DNA of 64,000 nucleotides, taken from contig NZ_FNDK01000004.1 in NCBI RefSeq assembly GCF_900099605.1, positions 62,001 through 126,000 on the forward strand, given 5' to 3'. This document shows, piece by piece, positions 10,161 to 19,267 of this stretch. The notes beneath the pieces were generated by a model that was given only the letters and a program-made list of their open reading frames with translations, was not told where the DNA came from and searched no databases. The stretch comes from Alteribacillus persepolensis (GTDB lineage: Bacteria > Bacillota > Bacilli > Bacillales > Marinococcaceae). The translations under genes and the position numbers were made by a program. Numbering within the stretch: position 1 is the first letter of the stretch; every line of letters starts with the position of its first letter.

Positions 10161-11920
10161 TGAAGTTCCGAACCAGGCTCGTCTTTGGTTTAATGATTGC
10201 CATATTGTTTGTATTAGCTGCGCTTGGTATTCTGCTCGGTCAAATTTTAAAGGGCATATACATGGATCAATTGGAAGAAAGGCTTGGCAAGGAAGCTTCT
10301 CTTGCCGCTTTGGCCTTTCAAGATAAAGATGAAAACGAATGGCAAACGTTTGCAGAAGAGTTGGGAGATGCCCTTGATGTTCGTGTCACAGTTATTAAAG
10401 AAAACGGTGAGATAGCTGGAGAAACATTAGCTGATGCCGAAGCTGCAGAAAATTATTTACAACATCCTGAAATCGAACAAGCTGATGAAAATGGCGGAAC
10501 AACGATCCGGTACAGTGAAGCGAGAGGAGAAGATTTATTTTATTATGCTTATCCTTTTTCTTATGGTGAAAATGAAAATGCTTATGTTCGCCTAGCGCTG
10601 CCGGTTGATCATTTAGGGGAAGTGAACCAGCAAATATGGATGTTTTTAGGTGTGAGTTTTTCGCTGGCATTTATTATCATTGTTTCATTAAGTTATCGTA
10701 TTGCTAACCAATTAACACGACCAATTGGACAAGTGACGGAAGTAGCCAAGGAGCTTGCCAAAGGCAATTTCAAAGCAAGAACATATGAAGGAACAAAAGA
10801 TGAAGTTGGCCAGTTGACAAGGTCTATTAATATTCTTGCTTACAATCTTGATCAAATAACAAGGCAGTACAAAATTCAGCAGGAAAGATTAGAAGCATTA
10901 ATTGATCACATGGGCAGCGGCTTAATTTTTATTAACGATCGAGGCGATATTTCACTTGTTAATAGGTACTGTAAAGATATTTTCAACGAAAACACAGATG
11001 AATGGCTGCAGAAGCTGTATTACCAAGTGATTGAAGATAAACATTTAATTCAGCTTATCCAGCAGATTTTTCTGACTGAAGAAAAAGTGAAAGATCAAGT
11101 ACAGCTGACAACGCGTCTTCAAGTGCAGCATTACGACGTGTATGGTGCACCAATCGTTGGAGACAGAGACAAGCTGCGCGGCATTGTGCTTGTATTGCAC
11201 GATATCACCGAGCTGAAAAAGTTAGAACAAGTGCGCAAGGATTTTGTAGCCAATGTGTCTCATGAACTAAAGACACCCGTTACTTCTTTAAAAGGCTTCA
11301 CCGAAACATTATTGGATGGCGCAATGGAAGATAAAAATGCAAGGAAGCAGTTTTTAGATATTATTTGGAAAGAAAGCGACCGCTTACAAGACTTAATTAG
11401 TGATTTACTAGAGCTGTCCAAAATAGAACAAGAATACTTCGAATTAAACTGGCAGCAAGTCCATGTAAATCAGTCAATCAAAGACGTGGTGGACTTATTG
11501 CAGCCAAAAGCGGAGGAAAAAAACATCACTTTGACATTTACCGCCCCTGAAACAATTCATATGGATGGCGATGCCGCCAGGTTTAAACAAATAGTGATAA
11601 ACCTCATTTCTAATGCAATTGTGTATACACCAGAAGAGGGGGTAATTGATGTTAGTGTGAAAGCAGAACCCGATACCGTTATTGTGAAAGTGCAAGATAC
11701 GGGGATTGGCATGAATGAACAAGAACTGCCGAGAATTTTTGAGCGCTTTTATCGTGTCAATAAAGATAGAAGCAGACATTCGGGAGGAACGGGATTAGGA
11801 CTGGCCATTGTCAAGCACTTGGCTGAGGCACACCATGCAGAAATCGAGGTGGACAGTACGAAGCATAAAGGAACAACGTTTACCATTCGCTTTCCCAAGC
11901 ACCATAATGAAGAAGAATAG
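10157..11920 (+). CDS. phoR: Phosphate sensor histidine kinase PhoR
   Basis: PhoR is the membrane kinase partner of PhoP. The 587 residues run: transmembrane helix 9-32; extracytoplasmic PAS-like domain ~35-158; transmembrane helix ~161-182; HAMP ~183-235 (NQLTRPIGQVTEVAKEL); cytoplasmic PAS ~243-350; HisKA with phosphoacceptor His369 in VSHELKTPVTSLKGF; then the ATPase domain with N box LISNAIVYTPEEG, DTGIGM and GGTGLGLAIVKHL. The start codon overlaps the phoP stop (ATGA); a second ATG three bases later is equally possible. Downstream is not polA but a PhoP-box array and hflKC. Confidence 0.93.
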   Translation: MMKFRTRLVFGLMIAILFVLAALGILLGQILKGIYMDQLEERLGKEASLAALAFQDKDENEWQTFAEELGDALDVRVTVIKENGEIAGETLADAEAAENYLQHPEIEQADENGGTTIRYSEARGEDLFYYAYPFSYGENENAYVRLALPVDHLGEVNQQIWMFLGVSFSLAFIIIVSLSYRIANQLTRPIGQVTEVAKELAKGNFKARTYEGTKDEVGQLTRSINILAYNLDQITRQYKIQQERLEALIDHMGSGLIFINDRGDISLVNRYCKDIFNENTDEWLQKLYYQVIEDKHLIQLIQQIFLTEEKVKDQVQLTTRLQVQHYDVYGAPIVGDRDKLRGIVLVLHDITELKKLEQVRKDFVANVSHELKTPVTSLKGFTETLLDGAMEDKNARKQFLDIIWKESDRLQDLISDLLELSKIEQEYFELNWQQVHVNQSIKDVVDLLQPKAEEKNITLTFTAPETIHMDGDAARFKQIVINLISNAIVYTPEEGVIDVSVKAEPDTVIVKVQDTGIGMNEQELPRIFERFYRVNKDRSRHSGGTGLGLAIVKHLAEAHHAEIEVDSTKHKGTTFTIRFPKHHNEEE

Positions 11921-11927
11921 TGTAAAA

Positions 11928-11981
11928 TTTACAAAAAATTAACAACCATTAAATGACTCCTTTACGTTATCACTTTATCAT
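11928..11981 (+). promoter_or_regulatory. PhoP-box array and promoter downstream of phoR
   Basis: Four TT(A/T)A-type hexamers follow one another with 10-12 base periods: TTTACA (11928), TTAACA (11939), TTAAAT (11949) and TTTACG (11961). The known PhoP site is a set of TT(A/T/C)A(C/T)A direct repeats spaced about 5 bases; two hexamers match perfectly, one at 5/6 and one at 4/6. Nine bases later is a -10-like TATCAT (11976-11981), with TGACTC 16 bases upstream of it. The array points to the structured RNA at about 11988-12098. Confidence 0.55.
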
Positions 11982-11987
11982 TTAAGG

Positions 11988-12098
11988 TGAACGGTTTCAT
12001 TTAGCTGTTATGCTGCTTTTTATCATCCCTTCAAGCAGCAGACAGGTTGAAACATCCCCTTTGAGAGACGAAAGCCTCCCCTTGGCTTTCGTCTTTTT
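11988..12098 (+). ncRNA. Candidate PhoP-controlled small RNA (two hairpins)
   Basis: A hairpin is built from GTTTCA/TGAAAC (11994/12048), CTGT/ACAG and an 8-bp TGCTGCTT/AAGCAGCA stem (12011/12033). It is followed by an 11-bp terminator (AGACGAAAGCC with GGCTTTCGTCT, 12066-12094) and TTTTTG. A predicted PhoP-responsive promoter lies just upstream. A frame of 31 codons from ATG 12010 exists but has no ribosome site. Alternatively this is a double terminator of phoPR. The RNA role is inference. Confidence 0.4.
12066..12098 (+). terminator. Strong terminator between phoR and hflK
   Basis: A perfect 11-bp stem with a 7-base loop is followed by TTTTTG. Confidence 0.9.
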
Positions 12099-12310
12099 GT
12101 GCTAGAAGGGTGTGAAGCGAGCGGAAGTAAATGTATGATGCGTTTAAATTTTTTTACTTTATTACTGGAATATGACAGTATTTGTAATATAATGAAAACC
12201 ATGCCGCATGTGTGATGCATATACGTCTTACGATATCCTTTCAGTTTTTCTGAAACCGGATAGCTGTGTCTGTCGTATACGCACATAGAGAGAAAAAGGG
12301 GGATGAGCAT

Positions 12311-13318
12311 GTGCTGACATTAAAGCAAATTATATTGGGGTTCTTTTCTTTTTTAGGCATTGTCATTTTAGCATTATTTTTATTTACAGGCTGGTATACA
12401 GTTGATGAATCGGAACAGGCGGCACTGATTACATTTGGCCGCGTAGATGAGACAGTCACAGAGCCTGGTTTGAAATTTAAATTACCTTGGCCGATTCAGC
12501 GGGCAGAGATTTTGTCCGTATCGACTAATTCTTTGCGGGTCGGTTATGAATCATCAGATGACGGAGAAGTCACGGATTATAACGATGAAGCGAAAATGAT
12601 TACAGGTGACGAGAACATATTATTTGTTGACCTGGTGGTGCAGTGGCGGATAACGAATCCAGAAGAATACTTATTTAACGCCAGTGACCCGGAAAACATC
12701 TTATATCAGGCATCGTCTGCGTCGCTTCGCGGCGTGATTGGTAGTTCAGAAGTAGATGATGTATTAACGGACCAGCGTGCTGAAATTGAAGCGACCGTAT
12801 TGGATTCATTAACAGAACTAGTCGATAAATATCAAATTGGCATTACGGTCATGGATGTGAAATTGCAAGATGTGGAGCTTCCGACAGAAGAAGTCCGCCA
12901 GGCGTTTACTGCGGTAACAGATGCAAGAGAAGAGCGGCTGACGAAGATTAATGAAGCCAATAAATATCGCAATCAAGAAATGAATGAAGCAGAAGGGGAA
13001 GCAGATGCAGTTATATCAAGAGCAGAAGGCCAGCGAGCACAGAGAGCAGAACAGGCTCGCGGGGAAACAGCAAGGTTTAATGCTCTGTATGATGAGTATA
13101 TCAATGACCCAGAAGTAACAAGACAGCGTCTCGTTCTAGAAACATTGCAAGATGTGCTGCCATCCACCGAGCTTTATATTATCGACAGCCAGCAGGATAC
13201 AGTGAATTATTTGCCAATACGGCCTTTAGATGAAAATCGATCCAGCAGTCGTGCTGCAGCAGATAATGCTCAAGAGGACGCAAACAACGGCGAGGGAGGC
13301 GATTCGGATGGCAGATGA
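12311..13318 (+). CDS. hflK: HflK-like SPFH protease modulator
   Basis: HflK and HflC form a membrane SPFH complex that encloses and modulates the FtsH protease in proteobacteria; the role in Bacilli is less clear. This 335-residue protein has one N-terminal transmembrane helix (residues ~8-30), an SPFH/Band-7 domain (GWYTVDESEQAALITFGRV onward to ~230), then an Ala/Glu-rich coiled coil and an acidic tail. GTG 12311, preceded by AGGGGGATGA, is the chosen start; an in-frame GTG at 12266 is less likely. Its 3' end overlaps hflC by 11 bases. The pair is absent from this position in B. subtilis. Confidence 0.88.
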   Translation: MLTLKQIILGFFSFLGIVILALFLFTGWYTVDESEQAALITFGRVDETVTEPGLKFKLPWPIQRAEILSVSTNSLRVGYESSDDGEVTDYNDEAKMITGDENILFVDLVVQWRITNPEEYLFNASDPENILYQASSASLRGVIGSSEVDDVLTDQRAEIEATVLDSLTELVDKYQIGITVMDVKLQDVELPTEEVRQAFTAVTDAREERLTKINEANKYRNQEMNEAEGEADAVISRAEGQRAQRAEQARGETARFNALYDEYINDPEVTRQRLVLETLQDVLPSTELYIIDSQQDTVNYLPIRPLDENRSSSRAAADNAQEDANNGEGGDSDGR

Positions 13319-14237
13319 TAACAATGTCTTTGATATGCAAGAGCACCAGACAAGCTGGACGAAATGGATTAAAACAGCTGTCATTATTGTTGTTTTATTA
13401 GCGGTTCTCGTTATTGGATTGATGAATGTGTTTATTGTACAACAAGGCGAGTATAAAGTTGTTACCCAATTTGGAGAAGTTGTCCGCATTGAAAACGAAC
13501 CTGGATTAAGCATTAAAGTTCCATTTATCCAACAAGTTCAGTCACTGCCGAAGTATCAAATGAACTACGATATTACATCAGCTGAAATTAATACACTTGA
13601 TAAAAAAAGAGTACTGGTTGACAACTATGCTGTCTGGCGCGTGGAAAGTCCGCAAGCGATGATAGCCAATGCGAGAACAATTGAAAACGCAGAATCCATT
13701 ATGGCTAATTTCATTAATTCGGTTATGCGTTCAGAACTGGGGCAGTTGGAATTTGATCAAATTATTAATGAAGAAGATTCCGCCCGAGGCGACGTCAATG
13801 AGATGGTAAGCAGCCGTGTTAATGAGCTGCTTGCAGACGGAAATTACGGAATTGTTGTAACAGATGTCCGCATGAAGCGAACGGACCTTCCAGAAGATAA
13901 CGAAAAAGCTGTGTATCGACGGATGATCTCAGAGAGGGAATCGACAGCCCAGGAATACTTGTCGGAAGGGGATGCTGAAGCAAACCGCATTCGTGCTAAT
14001 ACTGATAAAGAAGTAACAGAAATGCTTTCTGAAGCAGAAGCGGATGCGGAAGAGATTATCGGGGAAGGGGAAGCGCAGGCTGCAGAAATATATAATAGTG
14101 CATTCAGCCGTGACCCGGAATTCTATGAGCTCTACAAGACACTGGAGACATATGAAACGACGATTGATGATGAAACGGTTATTGTTCTCCCGTCCGACTC
14201 TCCTTATGCTCGTATTTTAATGGGGTATGTGGATTAA
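13308..14237 (+). CDS. hflC: HflC-like SPFH protease modulator
   Basis: This is the partner of HflK. The 309 residues include a transmembrane helix at ~24-46 (AVIIVVLLAVLVIGLMNVFI) and an SPFH domain (VQQGEYKVVTQFGEVV onward). A heptad-like stretch rich in Glu/Ala follows at ~215-265, then the conserved YKTLETYETTI region and C-terminal LPSDSPYARILMGY, typical of HflC. ATG 13308 has GGGAGG eight bases upstream inside the hflK gene, and the overlap implies coupled translation. A terminator follows at 14245. Confidence 0.9.
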   Translation: MADDNNVFDMQEHQTSWTKWIKTAVIIVVLLAVLVIGLMNVFIVQQGEYKVVTQFGEVVRIENEPGLSIKVPFIQQVQSLPKYQMNYDITSAEINTLDKKRVLVDNYAVWRVESPQAMIANARTIENAESIMANFINSVMRSELGQLEFDQIINEEDSARGDVNEMVSSRVNELLADGNYGIVVTDVRMKRTDLPEDNEKAVYRRMISERESTAQEYLSEGDAEANRIRANTDKEVTEMLSEAEADAEEIIGEGEAQAAEIYNSAFSRDPEFYELYKTLETYETTIDDETVIVLPSDSPYARILMGYVD

Positions 14238-14244
14238 AGAGTAC

Positions 14245-14272
14245 AAGCAGTCCTAAAAAGGGGCTGCTTTCT
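14245..14272 (+). terminator. Terminator of hflKC
   Basis: AAGCAGTCC (14245-14253) pairs with GGGCTGCTT (one G-U), followed by TTTCTTC. A stub of the R1 repeat end (ACTTGCGCTTTTCTTTG, 14286-14302) comes next. Confidence 0.7.
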
Positions 14273-14393
14273 TCATTTTTCAGGACACTTGCGCTTTTCT
14301 TTGTTAAGTAGAACTGCAAAATGCGAGTGTGATAAAATGTAGAAGGATAGAATACGTTTTATGATTTATTTTAAATAGAGAGGAGCTTTCTCA

Positions 14394-17018
14394 TTGAGCA
14401 AGCTTGTATTGATTGACGGAAACAGCATTGCCTATCGTGCGTTTTTTGCACTGCCTTTATTAAACAACCAAAAAGGGGTCTACACAAATGCTGTTTATGG
14501 TTTTACAACGATGTTATTAAAAGTGTTAGAAGAAGAAGACCCTTCTCATATACTCGTTGCTTTTGACGCCGGCAAAACAACGTTTCGGCATGAGACGTTT
14601 GATGAATATAAGTCGGGACGCCAAAAAACACCCTCAGAGCTTTCTGAACAACTTCCTCTAATTCGTGAAACATTAGATGCATTTCAAATTTCTCATACGG
14701 AGTTAGCCAATTATGAAGCTGATGACATTATCGGCACATTGTCTAAGCAGGCGGAAGCAGAGGGCTGGGATGTGCGGGTTTACACTGGAGATAAAGACTT
14801 GCTGCAGCTCGTATCCGATAAAACGACAGTGGCGCTTACAAAAAAAGGTGTAACAAACATTGAGTCTTATGATGTCGCAGCCATTGACGAAAAGTATGGA
14901 ATTAAACCTGCACAAATTGTTGATATGAAAGGACTGATGGGGGATAGTTCTGATAATATTCCAGGTGTGCCGGGTATTGGAGAGAAGACGGCGCTGAAGT
15001 TATTGAAAGAGTATGATTCGGTAGAAAATGTTTTAGATTCCATCGAACATATTTCCGGCAAGAAAATGAAGGAGCGTCTGACAGAACATAAAAAGCAAGC
15101 ACTGATGAGCAAGGAGCTGGCGGTAATTTATCGAGATGTGCCGCTTCAAGTTGCCATAGAAGAAATAAAACGCCGTTCATATGATACGAAACAGCTGTCA
15201 GAGCTGTTTAAAGAATTGGAGTTTCAATCATTATTAGGTTCCATCGATGGAGCAGAAAACGAAAAAGAATCGCTGGAAGATATCTCCTTTGAAGCAGTAG
15301 ATACGCTGAGCGAAGACATGTTGAAAAGTCCATCTGCGTTGATGGTTGAAGTTCCGCATGAAAATTATCACCATGCTGATATTTGGGGGATTTCTGTTGT
15401 CCATGAGGATGGCCGTTACTATTTTCCTTTAGAAGCAGCAGTGAAGTCTGACGCCTTTCGAAAATGGGCACAAGATGCATCGAAAGAGAAATATACATTT
15501 GACACCAAACGTGCCATGGTTGCTTTAGGGTGGCACGGCATTACGTTAAAAGGGGTAACCCATGATGCACTGATTGCCTCTTACTTGATTGATCCTTCTG
15601 TTTCTTCACACAGTGTCACAGACATTGCAAGCCGCCAGCAGAAAAACATTGTGCACAGCGATGAAGCAGTATACGGAAAAGGTGCTAAACAGAAAAAACC
15701 AGAAGATCCGGATTTGGCGGAGCATTTGGTGCGAAAAGGCGAAGCAGTATTTACGTTAAAACCACGGCTTGAAGAAGAGTTGAAAAACAATGAACAGTTT
15801 CAACTGTTTACGGAGTTAGAGATGCCTCTAACTCTCATTCTCGGGGAAATGGAAACGACGGGCGTCAAGGTGGATAAACAGCAGCTGGAGAAAATCGGGA
15901 CAGAGCTCGATGAAAAACTGGACCAATTACAATCAGACATTTATGAATTAGCAGGCACCGAGTTTAATATTAATTCTCCAAAACAGCTTGGGCCGATTCT
16001 GTTCGAAAAACTCGATCTGCCTGTTATTAAAAAAACAAAAACGGGATACTCTACGTCGGCAGATGTATTAGAAAAGCTAGAAGACAAGCATGACATTATT
16101 CCAAAGCTGCTGTTGTACAGACAAGTGTCAAAGTTGAAATCCACTTATATTGAAGGGTTATTAAAGGTGATTCATCCAGATACGAATAAAATTCATACGA
16201 TGTTTAACCAAGCGATTACGCAAACAGGACGTTTAAGTTCAACCGAACCTAATTTGCAAAATATCCCGATTCGTTTAGAAGAAGGACGCCGGATCAGAAA
16301 AGCATTTATTTCTGCAGAGCCGGGCTGGTCTATTCTTGCAGCTGACTATTCTCAAATTGAGCTGCGTGTCCTTGCTCATATCGCCAAAGATGAAGGTTTG
16401 ATGGAAGCTTTCCAAAAAAACATGGACGTTCATACGAAAACGGCGATGGATGTGTTTCATGTGGACGAAGATGATGTGACATCAAACATGAGAAGGACGG
16501 CTAAAGCAGTGAATTTTGGTATCGTTTATGGCATTTCTGATTACGGATTGTCACAAAGCCTCGGCATTACAAGAAAAGAGGCTCAAGAGTTTATTGATCG
16601 CTATTTAGCGAGTTATCCCAACGTAAAAGAATACATGGATGACATCAAAGAAGAAGCGAGAGAGAAAGGATATGTGACGACGCTGTTAAACCGGAGGCGC
16701 TATCTTCCGGAAATAACGAGCAAAAATTTTAACCGCCGCTCGTTTGCAGAGCGTACGGCGATGAATACACCAATTCAAGGAACCGCAGCAGATATTATTA
16801 AGCAAGCCATGGTTGATGTGAACGAAGCGTTGAACAATCAAAATTTACACAGTCGTTTACTGCTGCAAGTGCATGACGAATTAATTTTTGAAGTGCCTGA
16901 AGAAGAGATAGATACAATGAAAGAGCTCGTATCTTCTGTGATGGAAAAAACAATGCAGCTTGATGTGCCGTTAGAGGTTGAAGTTTCTTATGGACCAACT
17001 TGGTATGATGCAAAGTAA
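14394..17018 (+). CDS. polA: DNA polymerase I
   Basis: Pol I fills gaps and removes RNA primers. The 874 residues hold a 5'-3' exonuclease domain (1-~290; VLIDGNSIAYRAFFALP, GDKDLLQLV, DNIPGVPGIGEKTA), a central 3'-5' exonuclease-like domain, and the polymerase domain with motif A DYSQIELRVLAHI, motif B RRTAKAVNFGIVYG and motif C QVHDELIFEV. The central domain lacks the metal-binding DxE (it reads MVEVPHENYHHADIWG), so proofreading is absent, as in other Bacillus Pol I. Translation starts at TTG 14394, with GAGGAG upstream. mutM follows 14 bases later. Confidence 0.97.
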   Translation: MSKLVLIDGNSIAYRAFFALPLLNNQKGVYTNAVYGFTTMLLKVLEEEDPSHILVAFDAGKTTFRHETFDEYKSGRQKTPSELSEQLPLIRETLDAFQISHTELANYEADDIIGTLSKQAEAEGWDVRVYTGDKDLLQLVSDKTTVALTKKGVTNIESYDVAAIDEKYGIKPAQIVDMKGLMGDSSDNIPGVPGIGEKTALKLLKEYDSVENVLDSIEHISGKKMKERLTEHKKQALMSKELAVIYRDVPLQVAIEEIKRRSYDTKQLSELFKELEFQSLLGSIDGAENEKESLEDISFEAVDTLSEDMLKSPSALMVEVPHENYHHADIWGISVVHEDGRYYFPLEAAVKSDAFRKWAQDASKEKYTFDTKRAMVALGWHGITLKGVTHDALIASYLIDPSVSSHSVTDIASRQQKNIVHSDEAVYGKGAKQKKPEDPDLAEHLVRKGEAVFTLKPRLEEELKNNEQFQLFTELEMPLTLILGEMETTGVKVDKQQLEKIGTELDEKLDQLQSDIYELAGTEFNINSPKQLGPILFEKLDLPVIKKTKTGYSTSADVLEKLEDKHDIIPKLLLYRQVSKLKSTYIEGLLKVIHPDTNKIHTMFNQAITQTGRLSSTEPNLQNIPIRLEEGRRIRKAFISAEPGWSILAADYSQIELRVLAHIAKDEGLMEAFQKNMDVHTKTAMDVFHVDEDDVTSNMRRTAKAVNFGIVYGISDYGLSQSLGITRKEAQEFIDRYLASYPNVKEYMDDIKEEAREKGYVTTLLNRRRYLPEITSKNFNRRSFAERTAMNTPIQGTAADIIKQAMVDVNEALNNQNLHSRLLLQVHDELIFEVPEEEIDTMKELVSSVMEKTMQLDVPLEVEVSYGPTWYDAK

Positions 17019-17032
17019 GGGAGAGAAAGAAT

Positions 17033-17878
17033 ATGCCGGAACTTCCAGAGGTGGAGACGGTTCGTCGAACGCTTCATGAATTAGTAAAAGGAAAACAGAT
17101 TAAACACGTAGAAGTGTATTGGCCCAGGATCATTAAAAGACCTGATGATAAAGATGCTTTTGCGACGCTTTTACAAGGGCAGACCATTCAGCAGATTGGG
17201 CGCCGCGGAAAATTCTTAACTTTTTATTTGGATGACTATGCTCTTGTTTCTCACCTGCGAATGGAAGGGAAATATGAGATGGCAGACGGAAAAGAGCCGG
17301 ACAAGCACACACATGTACGCTTTTTCTTCTTTGATAACACAGAGCTCTACTATAAAGACGTTCGCAAGTTCGGAACGATGCATTTGTTTCCAAAAGGCAG
17401 CGAACAAGACCAAATGCCGCTTGTTCAGCTTGGACCAGAGCCATACGAAGATCCAAGCTTTACGAAACAGTATCTAGAAGAAGTATTTTATAAGACAACA
17501 AGAGATATAAAAACCGTTCTGCTTGACCAGCGGGCAGTTGCTGGTTTAGGTAATATTTATGTGGATGAGGCGTTATTTAAAGCGGGAATACGTCCGAATA
17601 CGAAAGCGCAAGATTTACCGCAGCAAGCCATTGAGCTTTTACATGAAAAGATTATGGAGACGATACAAACCGCAGTTGAAAAAGGTGGAAGTTCTGTTCG
17701 TTCCTACGTAAATGGCCACGGGGACATGGGGTTGTTTCAATTGGAGCTGCATGTTTACAACAGGCAGGGCGAAGCTTGCACGGTATGCGGCAATGAAATT
17801 GAGAAGACCGTTGTTGCTGGAAGAGGAACGCATTATTGCAATAATTGTCAGCCCATCCTTACGAAAGTGAAAGGGTAG
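17033..17878 (+). CDS. mutM: Formamidopyrimidine-DNA glycosylase
   Basis: MutM (Fpg) excises oxidised purines such as 8-oxoguanine and nicks the abasic site. The 281-residue protein begins MPELPEVETVRR, placing the catalytic Pro2 and Glu3 correctly. It has the conserved GRRGKFL lysine loop near residue 57, the H2TH region LLDQRAVAGLGNIYVDEALF, and a C-terminal zinc finger with four Cys (CTVCGNE...HYCNNCQ). It overlaps no neighbour and sits in a polA-mutM-ytaF-coaE cluster, as in B. subtilis. Confidence 0.97.
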   Translation: MPELPEVETVRRTLHELVKGKQIKHVEVYWPRIIKRPDDKDAFATLLQGQTIQQIGRRGKFLTFYLDDYALVSHLRMEGKYEMADGKEPDKHTHVRFFFFDNTELYYKDVRKFGTMHLFPKGSEQDQMPLVQLGPEPYEDPSFTKQYLEEVFYKTTRDIKTVLLDQRAVAGLGNIYVDEALFKAGIRPNTKAQDLPQQAIELLHEKIMETIQTAVEKGGSSVRSYVNGHGDMGLFQLELHVYNRQGEACTVCGNEIEKTVVAGRGTHYCNNCQPILTKVKG

Positions 17879-17941
17879 TAACAACGTATAGGCTCCTTCC
17901 ATATACTGTCGTAGACGCAGACAGGGAGGAGCCAATCTCCT

Positions 17942-18583
17942 ATGACAGAATTAGTTTCTTTATGTTTGTTGGCATTTGCAGTAAGTGTAGACAGTTTCGG
18001 GGCAGGGCTTGCTTATGGATTGCGCGGTTTAGAACTGCCATTTAAATCGCTTATGCTAATCGGCTTTTGTTCAGGTATTTCTGTGCTGATTGGGGGCGGC
18101 ACAGCGTCAGTGCTGGCGGCATACGTGCCCTCCTTTGTCACAGAAGCCATTGGAGGCGGTATATTAATACTCATCGGTGTATGGGCGCTTTTGCAGGTGT
18201 TAAAAGATGGTCGTCATCCTGCATCGCAAAAAGAACAGAAGGCATCTGCCAATGAAAATCGGAAAGGGTTCGTAGTACAGCTGGTTCATATCATAAGAAA
18301 GCCTGATGAAGCGGACTTAGACCGGTCTGGCAGCATTAATCCAAAAGAAGCTGTATTTCTTGGTGCCGCATTATCTTTAGATGCTTTTGGAGCTGGTATG
18401 GGAGCTTCACTTATCGGCTTATCCCCTTTTTGGTTAGCTTGTGCTGTGACTATTATGTGCTCCTTGTTTTTAGCAGTTGGTATGAAGGGCGGGAAAAAAT
18501 TAGCAGCATTTGATGTTGTTCAAAAACTGTCTTTTGTACCAGGAGTGCTTCTTATTTGTCTTGGATTGTGGAACCTGTATTAA
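17942..18583 (+). CDS. ytaF: Sporulation membrane protein YtaF
   Basis: This 213-residue protein has about six membrane helices in two similar halves, each carrying an SxDxFGxG-type motif (SVDSFGAGLAYGLRG near 15; SLDAFGAGMGASLIG near 144), as in the MntP/YtaF family of putative cation exporters. The cytoplasmic loop contains DLDRSGSINPKE (near 123-134), an exact fit to the 12-residue EF-hand calcium loop pattern and conserved in B. subtilis YtaF. Expression in sporulation is known for the family; the transported ion is not known. It lies between mutM and coaE as usual. Confidence 0.9.
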   Translation: MTELVSLCLLAFAVSVDSFGAGLAYGLRGLELPFKSLMLIGFCSGISVLIGGGTASVLAAYVPSFVTEAIGGGILILIGVWALLQVLKDGRHPASQKEQKASANENRKGFVVQLVHIIRKPDEADLDRSGSINPKEAVFLGAALSLDAFGAGMGASLIGLSPFWLACAVTIMCSLFLAVGMKGGKKLAAFDVVQKLSFVPGVLLICLGLWNLY

Positions 18584-18636
18584 AATACCATCGCAGTTTT
18601 TAAGATGTACTGTTCACTGAGAGAGGAGAGAAAGGT

Positions 18637-19230
18637 ATGATCATAGGGTTAACAGGAGGTATTGCAAGCGGAAAAAGCTTGATTGCAAATGAAATAAAAG
18701 CATACAATATCCCTGTTATTGATGCTGATTACATTGCAAAAGAAGTGGTCGAACCAGGAGAAGCAGCGTATGAAAAAGTCGTTGAAGAATTCGGTGTTGG
18801 TATTTTAGAAAAAGATGGAACTATCGCACGCAAGGAATTGGGACGGCTTGTGTTTGGAGATGAAAAGAAGCGGCAGATATTGAATCAAATTATGCACCCG
18901 GCCATTAGACAGCGCATGATAGAAAAGAAAAAGCACTATCAAACACAAGGATATGAGCATGTGGTGTTAGATATCCCGCTGCTTATTGAGAGCCAGCTGC
19001 AGCATATGGTAGACAAAGTGCTGCTCATTTATGTAGACGCAGCGACGCAGAAAGACCGCTTAATAAAAAGAGACCAAGCAGGAGAAGAAGATGCCGATAA
19101 CCGTATTGCTTCGCAAATGCCGTTAAAAGATAAAAAAGTACATGCAGATGCTGTTATTGATAATAATGGTACACGTGAATCGTCTCAAAAACAGCTCGTT
19201 GATATATTCAAACAATGGAATATCTTATAA
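18637..19230 (+). CDS. coaE: Dephospho-CoA kinase
   Basis: CoaE phosphorylates dephospho-CoA in the last step of coenzyme A synthesis. The 197-residue protein starts with a P-loop, GLTGGIASGKS (residues 4-14), followed by DADYIAKEVVEPG with the base Asp. It also has HPAIRQ and VVLDIPLLIES, then KRDQ near 146. AGGAGAGAAAGG lies just before ATG 18637. It closes the polA-mutM-ytaF-coaE group; a terminator begins four bases after the stop. Confidence 0.96.
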   Translation: MIIGLTGGIASGKSLIANEIKAYNIPVIDADYIAKEVVEPGEAAYEKVVEEFGVGILEKDGTIARKELGRLVFGDEKKRQILNQIMHPAIRQRMIEKKKHYQTQGYEHVVLDIPLLIESQLQHMVDKVLLIYVDAATQKDRLIKRDQAGEEDADNRIASQMPLKDKKVHADAVIDNNGTRESSQKQLVDIFKQWNIL

Positions 19231-19234
19231 AAGA

Positions 19235-19267
19235 AAGCTCTAGCAGACAGCTGCTGGAGCTTTTTGC
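19235..19267 (+). terminator. Terminator after coaE
   Basis: AAGCTCTAGCAG (19235-19246) pairs with CTGCTGGAGCTT (19251-19262), followed by TTTTG. The 330 bases from here to the gapB promoter hold no convincing gene on either strand. Confidence 0.88.

Noticed and set aside
14703-15790. Several minus-strand frames of 65-100 codons inside polA, and many similar frames elsewhere
   Set aside because: They lie opposite conserved coding sequence, lack ribosome sites and show no domains; they are antisense shadows.
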